Positions 9,722 through 19,035 are shown, counted from the stretch's first letter. The stretch: 64,000 nucleotides of DNA from an uncultured Thermomicrobiaceae bacterium (GCA_938082375.1 CALKCJ010000011.1:43983-107982); one strand, 5' to 3'. A program made the numbers and translations. Notes: generated by a model not told the origin, from the letters alone.

Positions 9722-10796
9722 ATGAGAAAACCCTTGGCCTTGATTCTCGCGCTCGCGCTGCTCGCCGGCGCAATCGGTGGCGGTGCGGCCGCATCATTAC
9801 AGGCCACCGAGCCGTCCGAGCCAATTTGATGGGTCGCTCTACGTGGCCGAGGCAGGCCGCGGTGGTAAGGGCCCCTGCGTCGCGGGCCCGGAGGGGAACG
9901 AGATCTGTTATGGCCCGTCCGGCGCATTGGCCCGAATCTCGGATGGTGCCCAGGAGCCGATCGCGACTAGCCTGCCCTCACTCGCGCAGGCGGATGGTGG
10001 TTTCGCGCTGGGGCCGCACGACATTGCCGTGCGCGATGACGGGAGCCTCGTCGTGGTCACCGGTTTGGGAGCTAACCCAGCGATGCGGCACCAGCTCGGC
10101 GAAGCCGGAACGAACCTCGGCCTGCTCCTGTCAATCGACGACGGAGGCGGGTGGACGACCATCGCGGACCTTGCGACCTACGAGGCGGCCAGCGACCCGG
10201 ATAGCGCCGGGCCGGACAGCAATCCGTACGCTGTGCTGGTCGAGCCGGATCGCCTCATCGTCGTCGATGCTGGTGCCAGTGCGCTGCTGGCGGTGGCTGC
10301 GGACGGCCACATCTCCACACTCGCTGTTTTCCCGCCTCAGCAGGTCGACGCGCCACCGATCCTCGATGTGCCGCCGGGCACCAAGATCCCGGCGCAGAGC
10401 GTGCCCACCACGGTCGCCAAGGGGCCGGATGGGGCGTACTACGTCGGCGAGCTGACCGGCTTTCCGTTCCGGCCCGGCATGGCGCGCATCTGGCGCGTGG
10501 GGCCCGGCGAGGAACCGGAGGTGTGGACGACCGGATTCACTAACGTCATCGACCTGGCGTTCGTCCTGATGGGAGCCTCTACGGGCTGGAGATCGCCGCC
10601 AACGGCCTGCTGGCGGCCGAGCAGGGCAACATCTTCGGCGCCCTGATCCGGATCGCGCCCAACGGGGAACGCACGACCCTGGTGAGCCAGGGGCTCGTGT
10701 TCCCGACCGGGCTCGCCAGGGTCGGACGGCAGCATCTATGTGTCAACCAACGGCACCTCGGTTGCTGCGGAGCAGGTGGTTTGCATCGAGCCGTAG
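9722..10796 (+). pseudogene. ScyD/ScyE-like secreted beta-propeller protein, broken
   Basis: The start is a good signal peptide (MRKPLALILALALLAGAIGG) in one frame. The body continues in another frame with FDGSLYVAEAGRGGKGPC, GALARISDG, GPHDIAV and GPDGAYYVGELTGFPF, as in ScyD/ScyE-type proteins made of NHL-like repeats. Near 10568 the frame shifts again (then DGSLYGLEIAANGLLAAEQG and FPTGLA), and near 10720 once more (then GSDGSIYVSTNG, ending at TAG 10794-10796). The expected ~20 residues between the signal peptide and the first repeat are missing. At least three frame breaks make a working protein very unlikely. Confidence 0.75.
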
Positions 10797-11345
10797 CCGA
10801 AGGCGAGCCGGCGCTAGTTGCCGGTGCCTGTCAACACGCTGTTTCGTCGTTGCGGGGATTGCCGGGTACTCGCGACTGTGTGAGACGGCGGAATGTGCCA
10901 ACGACGAGAGGATTCCCTCGATACCAGAGTTGGGCACCGTGATCACCGTAGATGACGGTTCCCTGCACCCCGCTTTGAGCGCTGCGGACACGGCACCCCC
11001 TAGTTAATCGGCTCAACGAGTGGCACCATGCGCTTGGGTCTCAGCCTTCACTCTACAGAGGGTTTTCTTCTCGAGCCGATAGTGGAACCTGGCTGCAGGT
11101 CGTGCCAAGGTGTGCGAGAGTGCGATCCGAGAGGTGAGGCGGTGCGAGAGAAATCGAGATTCACTATTGTCGCAACTGTGACGAGGCCGGATTGGGGAGC
11201 TGTCGTCAGCATGCTGTGCGCCGACTGCTGCAGGATGCGCCCGCCTCGTTCTGATGATACTTGAGGCGGGAACGTAGTTTCTGTTGAGGCTGGTTTCACA
11301 CGCGGTGGGCTAAGCCGTAATGCCTGGAAAAGCGGTGATCCTGCG
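10797..11345. other. Intergenic stretch, no supported gene
   Basis: These 549 bases lie between two broken genes. The longest frames (for example 11028-11264, Cys-rich and without recognisable motifs) have no ribosome site and do not resemble known proteins. No transposase remnant, tRNA or clear repeat was found. Composition is less GC-rich than in the housekeeping parts of the window. Probably decayed sequence. Confidence 0.4.
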
Positions 11346-12536
11346 ATGGTCTTTGTTCACCCACACGTGTTTGCGGATCGTCACCGCTAGCTTTGGTGGT
11401 TTCTTGAGAAGACTGGTCTTCGGCTAGTCATCGTCTCAGAGCCGAACAACTTCTATATGCTGTCTGGCTTTCACCTGGATGTCGAGCAGTGGGAAAGGCA
11501 GGTGGCCCTCGTAGTTCCCTGCGCGGCTGAGCTGTTCATGGTGATGAACGAGCTGTCGACCCATCACTTGATGATGGCGAAAGAGCGGGGTTGACTGTTT
11601 GTCCCTGACTACGCGATCTACCTGGAACAGCCTCGCTCGTTCCCGCGGATGGACACGCGTGAACGGTGGGCGCATCTTCTAGCCGAGATAATGCGGAGTC
11701 GAGGGATCAGCGGCGGTGCAATCAGGATCGAGGGCACTGGCCTGGCTGTTCTCCAGGCGGTCATGCCGAACGTGCAGTTCGTCGATGTCACATTGCAGCT
11801 GGTTCGGATGCGCGAAGACAAGTATCCCGAAGAACTCGAGATCATGCGCCGGTGTGCTGAGCTGACCGATTGGGGACAGGATCGCTCCATGGAGCTGGTC
11901 AAGCGAGGCGAACTGGTCGCCGCGTTTGATTTCACGATGGCAGCGCTCTTGGCCGAAGAAGGCGCGCCGCGCTACCCCGACGCGCGCTGGGAAGTGCGCG
12001 TCTTTTCACTGAGCGGTCCGGTGTCTGCGGCGCCGCATGGCACCGGCGCCGATGCCGGCACTCGTTTTTCCACAGGTGACGTCGTCGTGAACATCATTAT
12101 CGGCCGGCTTGCTGGATTGGTCGTGGAGAAAGAGCGCACACTCTTCCTTGGTGAGCGCAAGGATCACTTGCGACGACGCGCCTTCGAGACGGCGACCGCA
12201 GTGTGTGAAGCCGCCGCGGCGCAGATGGTGGCAGGGAAGACGGTGGCGAATGCAGATGCTGCGGCCCAGCGGGTGATCGAGGAAGCTGGTTTCGGCGAGG
12301 ATATCCAGCATCGCAGTGCTCAAGGGATGGGGATCAAGGGGCACGAGTTTCCTGAAGACATGCCGTTTAACTATCGTCCCTTCCGAGAAAACGAGGTGTT
12401 CTCGTGCAAGCCGGGGATGGAAATCTACGACGTTGGCGGATTCCGACACGACGATACCCTTATCGTTGGCAAGTATCGGCCAGAGATCATCACGAGGCGC
12501 TCCACGAGCCTAGAAGACCAGGCCGTCCCGATTTAA
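11346..12536 (+). pseudogene. M24 (creatinase/Xaa-Pro peptidase-like) family gene with two nonsense codons
   Basis: From ATG 11346 one frame runs to TAA 12534-12536 but is cut by TAG (11388-11390) and TGA (11592-11594). Translation across the stops gives a sensible M24 protein: VIVSEPNNFYMLSGFH in the N-terminal domain, then a C-terminal pita-bread domain from 11649 (GDVVVNIIIG, GIKGHEFPEDMPF, GGFRHDDTLIVG). Metal-ligand positions look altered: the usual first Asp region reads VVNIIIG, the second reads VVEKERT instead of a D-containing motif, and the EPG motif reads KPG. It is therefore probably dead. The TGA has no neighbouring cysteine, so selenocysteine is unlikely. Confidence 0.72.
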
Positions 12537-12671
12537 GCCGGAGCATCCTGCGCTGACCGTGGAAGGTGTGATCAGCCTCGCGGCAGCGCGAGAATCTCGG
12601 CAGTGTGAGTTTGAGGATGCGAGCCGCGGTCATCGCCCTGCTCGGTACTTGCCCGAGGAGGGTCTAGCCGC

Positions 12672-12986
12672 ATGGCCTTGGTTCTGCACGCCGCAGTACT
12701 TCGGAATAGTGTCTATCCGGAACCAAGGTTCGCCCTCGATGTCGCTATCCAAGGAGACCGCATCGTTGACCTACGGCCCGCGACCATGCGCTCGCCTCGT
12801 GACCACTACGTGCGCGACCTGGCTGGAGCTTTTCCGCTGGTCGGCCTGAACGACATCCATGTCCTTCTCGTCTGGACCGGTGGCTCCGCTCCGGCGAACG
12901 TCGTCGCCGCCGCGGGCGAACAGCTCACCCTCGTCCTCGCTGTGGAATATGCGTGCGCGGCGTTTGAAGATTACCACTGGGGATAG
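12672..12986 (+). pseudogene. Amidohydrolase N-terminal fragment
   Basis: A 104-codon frame that resembles the first quarter of an amidohydrolase: FALDVAIQGDRIVDLRPA (start of the composite domain), then PLVGLNDIHVLLVWTGG, where the family has PGLIDxHVHL. The second metal-binding His of HxH is replaced by Leu, and the frame stops soon after (TAG 12984-12986) with no barrel following. It is best read as a decayed gene remnant next to the broken M24 gene. Confidence 0.5.
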
Positions 12987-13257
12987 GCGCGCCGAGCATG
13001 CATGAGGCAGTCGAGAACTGCCCAGGTTCGGTATCTCAACCGCGGGGAGCTGGGCCACCACGTCCTTGTAGTCCAGCTGTAGTTTTCCCGGGCAAGAGGC
13101 GACCGGACGCGCAGCCGAGCGGCAGCGCTGTACTTTGCCGTTAAATGCTTCGCCGCTGCATGTTCCCAAGGAAACGCGCGTCCTGCGCATGTACCCGCCC
13201 TCATCCGCGGGTCTCGGTGCAGCCGTACTGGTCGCCTCTGGAGCGACCTCACGCGGC
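12987..13257. other. Intergenic stretch, no supported gene
   Basis: This stretch lies between the amidohydrolase remnant and the promoter of the DUF4397 gene. No credible frame, RNA or repeat is seen on either strand. Confidence 0.35.
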
Positions 13258-13286
13258 TTGACAGACGAGACAGGTCCGCATAAACT
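13258..13286 (+). promoter_or_regulatory. Sigma-70-type promoter for the DUF4397 gene
   Basis: A perfect TTGACA (13258-13263), a 17-base spacer and TAAACT (13281-13286). Transcription would start near 13293, leaving a leader of about 56 bases before the GTG start at 13349, which has GAGAGGAG at 13336-13343. Confidence 0.6.
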
Positions 13287-13348
13287 TTTGGACAGGAGGC
13301 CAAGGAGGCGAGGTCTAACAAAGATTAGGTAGACGAGAGGAGTACCCT

Positions 13349-14179
13349 GTGAACAGGTATCGCTTGCTGGGAGTCCTTAGCGTGCTGGTCTCTCTCACCC
13401 CGCTGAGCGCCCTCGCGGCAGGTCATGACACTGCCTCCGTTACTGTCGTGCACGGAGTCCCGGATCTCGTAGTCGACGTCTACGTGGACGATCAAAAAGT
13501 TCTGGAGGGTTTCTCCTTCGGCATGGTGACCGATCCGCTTCCTCTTGCTCCGAACAGCTATCGCCTGGCGATCCGCCCGGCTGGAGCTGATCCAACGAGT
13601 GATCCGGTTCTTTCGGCCGAAGCGACGCTCAAGGCTGGCGACAACGTTTCAATCGTCGCTCATCTCGCAGAGGATGGACAGCCTCGGCTCTCGATCTTCG
13701 TGAATGACCTTAGCACCATTGCAGCTGGCAAGGGACGGGTCGTCGTCCGACATATGGCCCAAGCCCCAGCAGTCGATGTCCGCGCTGGTGGGGCCGTGCT
13801 CTTCGCCAACCTATCCAACCCGAATGAAGCGAAGGGCGACGTCGATGCTGGCACCTACGCCGTCGATCTCACGCCCGCTGGACAGGGAACGGTGGTCTTT
13901 GGTCCCGTGAACCTTCCGGTCAATGCAGGTGTCTCGACAATCGTCTATGCTATTGGATCGCTGGAAGGTGGCACGTTCACGCTAGCGACCCAGACGATCT
14001 CTGGGTTGGGACCGGCACCGACTCAGGTGGACACTGGCTTTGGTGCAAGCTCGGTCGCTGTCCACTACCCGATGCAGCTCCTTGTGGTTCTTGGCCTGCT
14101 CGGCATTATTGGCCTGGCTGTCCCCTTGCGCAGGGGTCTGGCGGCTGCAGTTCGCTCGCTACCGATCCGGAATCGGTGA
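13349..14179 (+). CDS. DUF4397 domain protein, secreted and membrane-anchored
   Basis: A protein of 276 residues. It has a signal peptide (ending about SALAAGHD, residue ~25), then DUF4397: ASVTVVHGVPDLVVDVYVDD, followed by repeats of the same beta-rich unit (GRVVVRHMAQAPAVDVRAGG). A C-terminal hydrophobic helix (LLVVLGLLGIIGLAVPL, ~residues 232-250) and a basic tail complete it, so it is probably displayed on the cell surface. No LPxTG motif precedes the helix. The class F sortase gene follows 98 bases downstream, a pairing seen in Actinobacteria and Chloroflexota. The GTG start has a good ribosome site and promoter. GC is lower than in the housekeeping genes. Confidence 0.85.
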   Translation: MNRYRLLGVLSVLVSLTPLSALAAGHDTASVTVVHGVPDLVVDVYVDDQKVLEGFSFGMVTDPLPLAPNSYRLAIRPAGADPTSDPVLSAEATLKAGDNVSIVAHLAEDGQPRLSIFVNDLSTIAAGKGRVVVRHMAQAPAVDVRAGGAVLFANLSNPNEAKGDVDAGTYAVDLTPAGQGTVVFGPVNLPVNAGVSTIVYAIGSLEGGTFTLATQTISGLGPAPTQVDTGFGASSVAVHYPMQLLVVLGLLGIIGLAVPLRRGLAAAVRSLPIRNR

Positions 14180-14206
14180 ACGGCCAGTAAGTAGAAGGTG
14201 AAGGGT

Positions 14207-14256
14207 GGGCTCGGAGTCTGGATTCTTGCTCGCTTGCTCGTGTCGGCTCCGAGCCC
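14207..14256 (+). repeat. Inverted repeat between DUF4397 and sortase genes
   Basis: A perfect 10-base inverted repeat: GGGCTCGGAG (14207-14216) and CTCCGAGCCC (14247-14256), with a 30-base loop. It sits between the two genes, 21 bases before the sortase GTG. No T-run follows, so it is not a standard terminator. It could reduce readthrough or control sortase translation. Confidence 0.45.
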
Positions 14257-14277
14257 GTCCTTCGGATTGGCTGAACC

Positions 14278-15054
14278 GTGCATCCACGAATTCGGCTCAC
14301 CAGCTTCCTTAGCCTGATTCTCGCTGTAACGCTCCACGGCGTTTGGACGACGAGTGTCGGAGAAGCGGGAATAGGATCGGCTGCGTCCCCAGCCGGAATG
14401 CCACGCTATCAAGATCAACTAACGACCGATCGCAAGCCTGGGTTTTCCTCTTCGCCGCTGAGCGGTATCGTGCTACCGGAGCCGCGACACGTATGGTCTA
14501 TGCCAATAGAAGACGATGCTAAGGACGTGCCTAAGGCGTCCACCGTTAAGGTCGGCGCTTCAGGGCTGACGACCTTGCAAGTCAAGCTCGTTCCGCCGCA
14601 AACTCTGGAGATACCGAGTCTCAGCCTCGAGGCCCCGATCGTGCCGGTGTCGCTCGGCCCAAGTGGCGAGCTGGCGCTATCGGCTGACCCCGGCCTCGTC
14701 TTCTGGTATCAGGGTAGTAGCAACCCAGGGCGCCCTGGCCGGGCGCTGTTGGCTGGACACCTCGACAGCCCGACAGGTCAAGCGGGCATCTTCGCGAATC
14801 TATCTCGTCTCGCGTCAGGGGCGGAGGTAGTCGTCGTACTCGCAAACGGGGAACGGCTCAGCTTTACCGTGGTTGCTCAGCGGCGGATATCGGCTGCTGC
14901 CCTGCCGCCAGATCTCCTGCACCCGTCTCCGTGGCCGGAACTCGTTTTGATTACGTGTGCTGGAAAATGGCTCCCTGGAGCTGGCCGGTACTCAGAAAAC
15001 CTGCTGATAGAAGCGGTACTTCGCGCTGCATCGACTCCGAGTCAGCAAGAATGA
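14278..15054 (+). CDS. Class F sortase
   Basis: A protein of 258 residues with an N-terminal hydrophobic segment (signal or anchor, residues ~5-25) and a low-complexity linker, then the sortase beta-barrel: ALLAGHLDSPTGQAGIFANL (catalytic His ~161), LVLITCAGKW (catalytic Cys ~227) and RYSENLLIEAV (Arg ~237). This is the class E/F pattern in which LITCAG holds the cysteine. Sortases attach surface proteins by transpeptidation; the upstream DUF4397 protein is the natural partner but lacks a recognisable LPxTG. GTG 14278 has no strong ribosome site, so translation may depend on the upstream gene. Confidence 0.85.
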   Translation: MHPRIRLTSFLSLILAVTLHGVWTTSVGEAGIGSAASPAGMPRYQDQLTTDRKPGFSSSPLSGIVLPEPRHVWSMPIEDDAKDVPKASTVKVGASGLTTLQVKLVPPQTLEIPSLSLEAPIVPVSLGPSGELALSADPGLVFWYQGSSNPGRPGRALLAGHLDSPTGQAGIFANLSRLASGAEVVVVLANGERLSFTVVAQRRISAAALPPDLLHPSPWPELVLITCAGKWLPGAGRYSENLLIEAVLRAASTPSQQE

Positions 15055-15102
15055 CCGCGATCTTCCCATCCGAGTTAGTGTATCCTTCAGGGGCTCTGGT
15101 CA

Positions 15103-15132
15103 TTGACACTGCACAAAGCCGTGCGCTATCCT
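15103..15132 (+). promoter_or_regulatory. Promoter of the riboflavin operon
   Basis: TTGACA (15103-15108), an 18-base spacer and TATCCT (15127-15132). The predicted start is at about 15139, a few bases before the FMN aptamer, so the riboswitch is at the 5' end of the transcript. Confidence 0.6.
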
Positions 15133-15144
15133 GACCAGTGCAAG

Positions 15145-15268
15145 ACCTTCGGGGCAGGGTGAGGCGCGGCAGCGCCAATTCCCGACCGGCGGTAGAGCCC
15201 GCGAGCGGCTGCGGCCGCAGGATCCGGTGAAACTCCGGGGCCGACGGTATAGTCCGGATGGGAGAAGG
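15145..15268 (+). promoter_or_regulatory. FMN riboswitch (RFN element)
   Basis: The conserved RFN blocks occur in order: CTTCGGGGCAGGGTG at the start, ATTCCCGACCGGCGGTA, AGCCCGCGAGC, GGATCCGGTGAAACTCCG, GCCGACGGTATAGTCCGGAT and GGGAGAAGG at the end. This is the six-helix FMN aptamer. It binds FMN and shuts off riboflavin synthesis genes; here it precedes ribD and a terminator hairpin, so control is most likely by premature termination. Confidence 0.95.
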
Positions 15269-15316
15269 TGGTTGCACCTGGTCGCTGGCCAGGCACAGCC
15301 TAACCTTGATCGATGT

Positions 15317-15347
15317 AACCCGAGGGCTTTGCCTTCGGGTTATTTGT
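15317..15347 (+). terminator. Riboswitch-associated terminator hairpin
   Basis: AACCCGAGGGC (15317-15327), loop TTT, GCCTTCGGGTT (15331-15341): an 11-pair stem with one G-T pair, followed by ATTTGT. It lies between the FMN aptamer and ribD and is the expected expression platform, formed when FMN is bound. Confidence 0.8.
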
Positions 15348-15364
15348 CCTCGGTGGAGCGCGGC

Positions 15365-16522
15365 ATGGGAGCGTCAGGCGTCTGGACGGAGGAAGATCGC
15401 CGGTGGATGCGCCGGGCGCTGGCGCTGGCCTGGCGTGCCCAGGGGCGGGTGGCGCCCAACCCTGCGGTTGGAGCGGTGGTGGTGCGAGATGGCGAGCTCG
15501 TCGGAGAAGGCGCGACCAGGCCACCTGGCGGGCCGCACGCTGAGATCGTCGCACTCCAGCAGGCCGGTGAGCGCGCGCGTGACGCGACGCTCTACGTCAC
15601 GCTCGAGCCGTGTGCCCATTACGGCCGGACACCTCCCTGTGCCGATGCGATGATTGCCGCTGGCATCCGACGTGCGGTGGTTGCGCTCCTCGATCCGTTT
15701 CCGGAGGTCTGTGGCCGGGGTATCGCGCAGCTCCGCGCCGCAGGTGTCGAGGTCGAGGTAGGCCTGGAGGCTCGGGAGGCGGCCCTGGTCAACGCTGGCT
15801 ACCTCAAGCGGCTGCGCACCGGCCTGCCGGAAGTCACGGCCAAGTACGCGATGACGCTCGACGGGCGCATCGCCACGCGTACCGGGCACTCACGCTGGAT
15901 CACTGGCGAGCTGGCGCGCCGCGAGGCGCACCGGTTGCGCGATCGACACGACGCGGTCATGGTCGGGGTCGGTACGGTGCTGGCCGATGATCCCCTGCTG
16001 ACGGTGCGCCTGGCGGCGGAAGAGGCCGGCGAGGGTGGCCCGCATCACCCGTTGCGGGTGGTGGTAGACAGCCGAGCGCGCACGCCAGCGACGGCTGCCA
16101 TGCTCCGCCGGGACACGCCGGGGCGTACCGTGATCGCCTGCACCGCCGACGCGCCGGCCGAGCGCGTGCGCGGGCTGGAGGCAGCCGGTGCGGAGGTCAT
16201 GATCCTGCCGCGCGGTGAGGGTGGTGTCGATCTGGTGGCGCTGCTGCGCGCGCTCGCCGAGCGCGGAGTCAACCGCCTCCTGGTCGAAGGCGGCGGCCGG
16301 CTGCTGGGCCGGCTCTTCGACCTCGGGCTGGTCGATCAAGTCGTCGCCTTCATCGCGCCGGTGGTCGTCGGCGGCTGCGAGGCGCCGGGCCCGGTCGGCG
16401 GCCGCGGCGTGGCGGCGATGGAGCAGGCCTGGAGGCTGCAGAGCGTCGAGCTGTGCCGGCTGGGGCCGGACGTGATGCTCACCGGCCGGCTGACCTTCCC
16501 GCCGATCTCGGAGGTGTCGTGA
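15365..16522 (+). CDS. ribD: Bifunctional riboflavin biosynthesis deaminase/reductase RibD
   Basis: A protein of 385 residues that performs the deamination and reduction steps from the GTP cyclohydrolase product toward lumazine. The N-terminal zinc deaminase has H58-A-E60 and PCAHYGRTPPC (Cys 83 and 92). The C-terminal reductase begins about residue 155 (EVTAKYAMTLDGRIAT, then LLVEGGGRLLG). The start at ATG 15365 follows the terminator hairpin and has a GGAG-type site; the longer frame would run through the riboswitch and is excluded. It overlaps ribE at its 3' end (TGATG). Confidence 0.96.
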   Translation: MGASGVWTEEDRRWMRRALALAWRAQGRVAPNPAVGAVVVRDGELVGEGATRPPGGPHAEIVALQQAGERARDATLYVTLEPCAHYGRTPPCADAMIAAGIRRAVVALLDPFPEVCGRGIAQLRAAGVEVEVGLEAREAALVNAGYLKRLRTGLPEVTAKYAMTLDGRIATRTGHSRWITGELARREAHRLRDRHDAVMVGVGTVLADDPLLTVRLAAEEAGEGGPHHPLRVVVDSRARTPATAAMLRRDTPGRTVIACTADAPAERVRGLEAAGAEVMILPRGEGGVDLVALLRALAERGVNRLLVEGGGRLLGRLFDLGLVDQVVAFIAPVVVGGCEAPGPVGGRGVAAMEQAWRLQSVELCRLGPDVMLTGRLTFPPISEVS

Positions 16523-17160
16523 TGTTCAGCGGGATCGTCGAAGAGATCGGAACTGTGCGCTCGCTGCTAGCACGCGGTGGCGGGGCCGAGGTGGCGATCG
16601 CCTGTCGCACGGTGCTGGAGGGGACGAAAGTCGGCGACAGCATCAGCGTGGACGGCGTCTGCCTGACGGTGACTCGCCTGAGCGAGGGTGCCTTCGTCGC
16701 CGGCGTGCAGCCGGTCACCCTGCGACTGAGCACCCTGGGCCGGCTGCGGCCGGGCGACCCGGTGAACCTGGAGCGCTCGGTGCCGGCCGGCGGGCGGCTC
16801 GGGGGGCACTACGTGCAGGGGCACGTCGACGGCATCGGACGAGTTGTCGCGCTGCGCGGCGAAGGCGAGGCATTGGTCGCTCGCATCGCCGCCCCGCCCG
16901 AGGTGATGCGCTATGTGGTCGAGCGCGGCTTCATCGCGGTGGATGGGGCGAGCTTGACGGTGATGGCAGTCCATGACGACGGCTTCAGCGTCTCGCTCGT
17001 CTACCACACGCAGCAGCACATCACCTTGCCGCGCAAGGGGGTGGGGGCGCTGGTGAACCTGGAGGTCGACGTCATCGCGAAGTACGTAGAGCGGCTCCTC
17101 AGCCAGACCCCGCGCGCCGGGGTGACGATGGAGCTGCTGCGCCAGGCCGGCTACGCGTGA
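16522..17160 (+). CDS. ribE: Riboflavin synthase, alpha subunit
   Basis: A protein of 212 residues that dismutates two lumazine molecules to riboflavin. It has the two similar halves expected: MFSGIVEEIGTV with SISVDGVCLTV, then HYVQGHVDGIGRV with FIAVDGASLTV and HTQQHITL. The ATG overlaps the ribD stop in TGATG, indicating translational coupling. The C-terminal tail continues about 20 residues past the core fold, as is common. Confidence 0.95.
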   Translation: MFSGIVEEIGTVRSLLARGGGAEVAIACRTVLEGTKVGDSISVDGVCLTVTRLSEGAFVAGVQPVTLRLSTLGRLRPGDPVNLERSVPAGGRLGGHYVQGHVDGIGRVVALRGEGEALVARIAAPPEVMRYVVERGFIAVDGASLTVMAVHDDGFSVSLVYHTQQHITLPRKGVGALVNLEVDVIAKYVERLLSQTPRAGVTMELLRQAGYA

Positions 17161-17200
17161 GGATCCGGGCGACCGGAGTGTTTGGTACAGGGAGCTGACG

Positions 17201-18463
17201 ATGACGCGCTGGGAGAGAGTCGAGCGGGCGATCGCGGACTTCCGGGAGGGGAAGTTCGTGATCATCGTGGACGACCGGAATCGGGAGAACGAGGGAGACC
17301 TGAGCATCGCGGCGCAGCACGTCACGCCGCAGGCGATCAACTTCATGGCGCGCGAGGCCCGGGGGCTCATCTGCGTGCCGATGGCGCCGGAGTGGGCCGA
17401 CCGGCTGGGACTGCCGCTCATGGTGCCGCCGCAGGTGAACGGGAGTCGCTTCGGGACGGCCTTCACGATCTCGGTCGAGGCGCGCGAGGGGGTAACGACC
17501 GGCATCTCGGCCTACGACCGGGCCGTCACGATCCGGAAGCTGGCCGACCCTGACGCCACACCGGCCGACTTCGTGATGCCCGGGCACGTCTTCCCGTTGC
17601 GTGCCCGCCCCGGCGGTGTCCTGGAGCGCGACGGCCAGACCGAGGCCTCGGTCGACCTGGCCCGGCTGGCCGGCCTGCACCCGGTGGCTGTCGTCTGCGA
17701 GATCATGCACGAGGACGGCACCATGGCCCGGCAGCCGGAGCTGGAGCGCTTCGCCGAGCGACACGGGATCACGCTGCTTCATGTCGCTGATCTGATCGCC
17801 TACCGACTGGCCCGCGAGCGCCCCTCGCTGCGCGTCGCCGAGACGACCTTGCCGACCGAGCACGGCGACTTCCGCATCGTGGCATACCGCCGCCTCGGTG
17901 GCGAGGAGATCGATCTGGCCCTGGTCCGCGGCGATGTCTCCGGTGAGGAGCCGGTGCTGGTACGCATCCACTCCGAGTGCCTGACCGGCGACGTCTTTGG
18001 CTCGCAGCGCTGCGACTGCGGCGAGCAGCTCGAGGCGGCGCTACGACTGATCGGCCAGGCGGGCCGGGGCGTGGTGATCTACCTGCGACAGGAGGGCCGC
18101 GGCATCGGGCTCCTGAACAAGCTGCGCGCCTACCACCTGCAAGATCAGGGCCTGGACACGGTCGAGGCGAACCTCGAGCTCGGCTTCCCAGCCGACCTGC
18201 GCAACTACCGCGAGGCGGCGCTGATCCTGCGCGACCTAGAGATCCAGCGGCTACGGCTGCTGACGAACAACCCGCGCAAGGTAGAGGCCCTGGGCGACTG
18301 CGGCTTCGAGATCGTCGAGCGGATTCCGCTGGAGGTTCCACCGAACGAGCACAACCGCCGCTACTTGGAGACGAAGCGTGACAAGCTGGGGCACCTGTTG
18401 CAGCTCAACGGGGCACTCCCAGCGGCGGAGCTGTCCCGTGCGATTTCGAGCGTGCACGACTAG
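17201..18463 (+). CDS. ribBA: Bifunctional DHBP synthase / GTP cyclohydrolase II
   Basis: A protein of 420 residues that supplies both starting materials of riboflavin. The N-terminal half makes 3,4-dihydroxy-2-butanone 4-phosphate from ribulose 5-phosphate (acidic loop DDRNRENEGD, residues 24-33; later RPGGVLERDGQTEASVDLA). The C-terminal half is GTP cyclohydrolase II, with zinc ligands in SECLTGDVFGSQRCDCG (Cys 260, 271, 273) and the active-site strand YLRQEGRGIGLLNK. Both halves look intact. It is third in the FMN-riboswitch operon, 40 bases after ribE. Confidence 0.96.
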   Translation: MTRWERVERAIADFREGKFVIIVDDRNRENEGDLSIAAQHVTPQAINFMAREARGLICVPMAPEWADRLGLPLMVPPQVNGSRFGTAFTISVEAREGVTTGISAYDRAVTIRKLADPDATPADFVMPGHVFPLRARPGGVLERDGQTEASVDLARLAGLHPVAVVCEIMHEDGTMARQPELERFAERHGITLLHVADLIAYRLARERPSLRVAETTLPTEHGDFRIVAYRRLGGEEIDLALVRGDVSGEEPVLVRIHSECLTGDVFGSQRCDCGEQLEAALRLIGQAGRGVVIYLRQEGRGIGLLNKLRAYHLQDQGLDTVEANLELGFPADLRNYREAALILRDLEIQRLRLLTNNPRKVEALGDCGFEIVERIPLEVPPNEHNRRYLETKRDKLGHLLQLNGALPAAELSRAISSVHD

Positions 18464-18480
18464 CGTGAGAGGGGGTCGCC

Positions 18481-19035
18481 ATGGAGACCATCGGACAGGA
18501 CGGCCGGGGGTTGCAGACGATCGAGGGGTTGCTGACGGGGCGCGGGCGGCGTTTCGGCATTGTCGCCAGCCGCTTCAACGAGTTCATCACGAACAAGCTA
18601 CTCGACGGCGCGCTGGACGCCCTGCTGCGCCATGAGGTGGACACCGACGCCATCGACGTCGTGTGGGTGCCGGGTTCCTTCGAGATCCCGATCACGGCCA
18701 AGCGGCTGGCGAAGACGGGGCGGTACGACGCGGTGATCTGCCTGGGCGCGGTGATCCGCGGGGCCACGCCGCACTTCGACTACGTGGCGGCCGAGGTCTC
18801 GAAGGGGATCGCCAACGTGGGGTTGGAGACCGGCGTGCCGGTGATCTTCGGCGTGCTGACCACCGACACGATCGAGCAGGCGGTGGAGCGGGCCGGGACC
18901 AAAATGGGAAACAAGGGCTTCGAGGCGGCGATGGCCGCGATCGAAATGGCCAACCTCTTCGCCGAGATCGACCAGCTCGCGGAGGCGGCCACGCCCGACC
19001 GTCGTCGTGGCGGCCGGGCCGCCCGCAACCCCTAG
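18481..19035 (+). CDS. ribH: 6,7-dimethyl-8-ribityllumazine synthase
   Basis: A protein of 184 residues, slightly longer than usual (~155) because of extra residues at both ends. It joins the pyrimidine and the butanone phosphate to lumazine and usually forms large capsid-like assemblies. Family features: [55 protein letters not shown] and [15 protein letters not shown]. The start follows a GAGAGGGGGT ribosome site. It is the last gene of the operon; no T-rich terminator is seen after it. Confidence 0.96.
   Translation: METIGQDGRGLQTIEGLLTGRGRRFGIVASRFNEFITNKLLDGALDALLRHEVDTDAIDVVWVPGSFEIPITAKRLAKTGRYDAVICLGAVIRGATPHFDYVAAEVSKGIANVGLETGVPVIFGVLTTDTIEQAVERAGTKMGNKGFEAAMAAIEMANLFAEIDQLAEAATPDRRRGGRAARNP

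Noticed and set aside
11592..11594. In-frame TGA of the M24 gene as selenocysteine
   Set aside because: No Cys nearby, no redox role of the position in the family, and a second stop (TAG 11388) upstream shows a dead gene.
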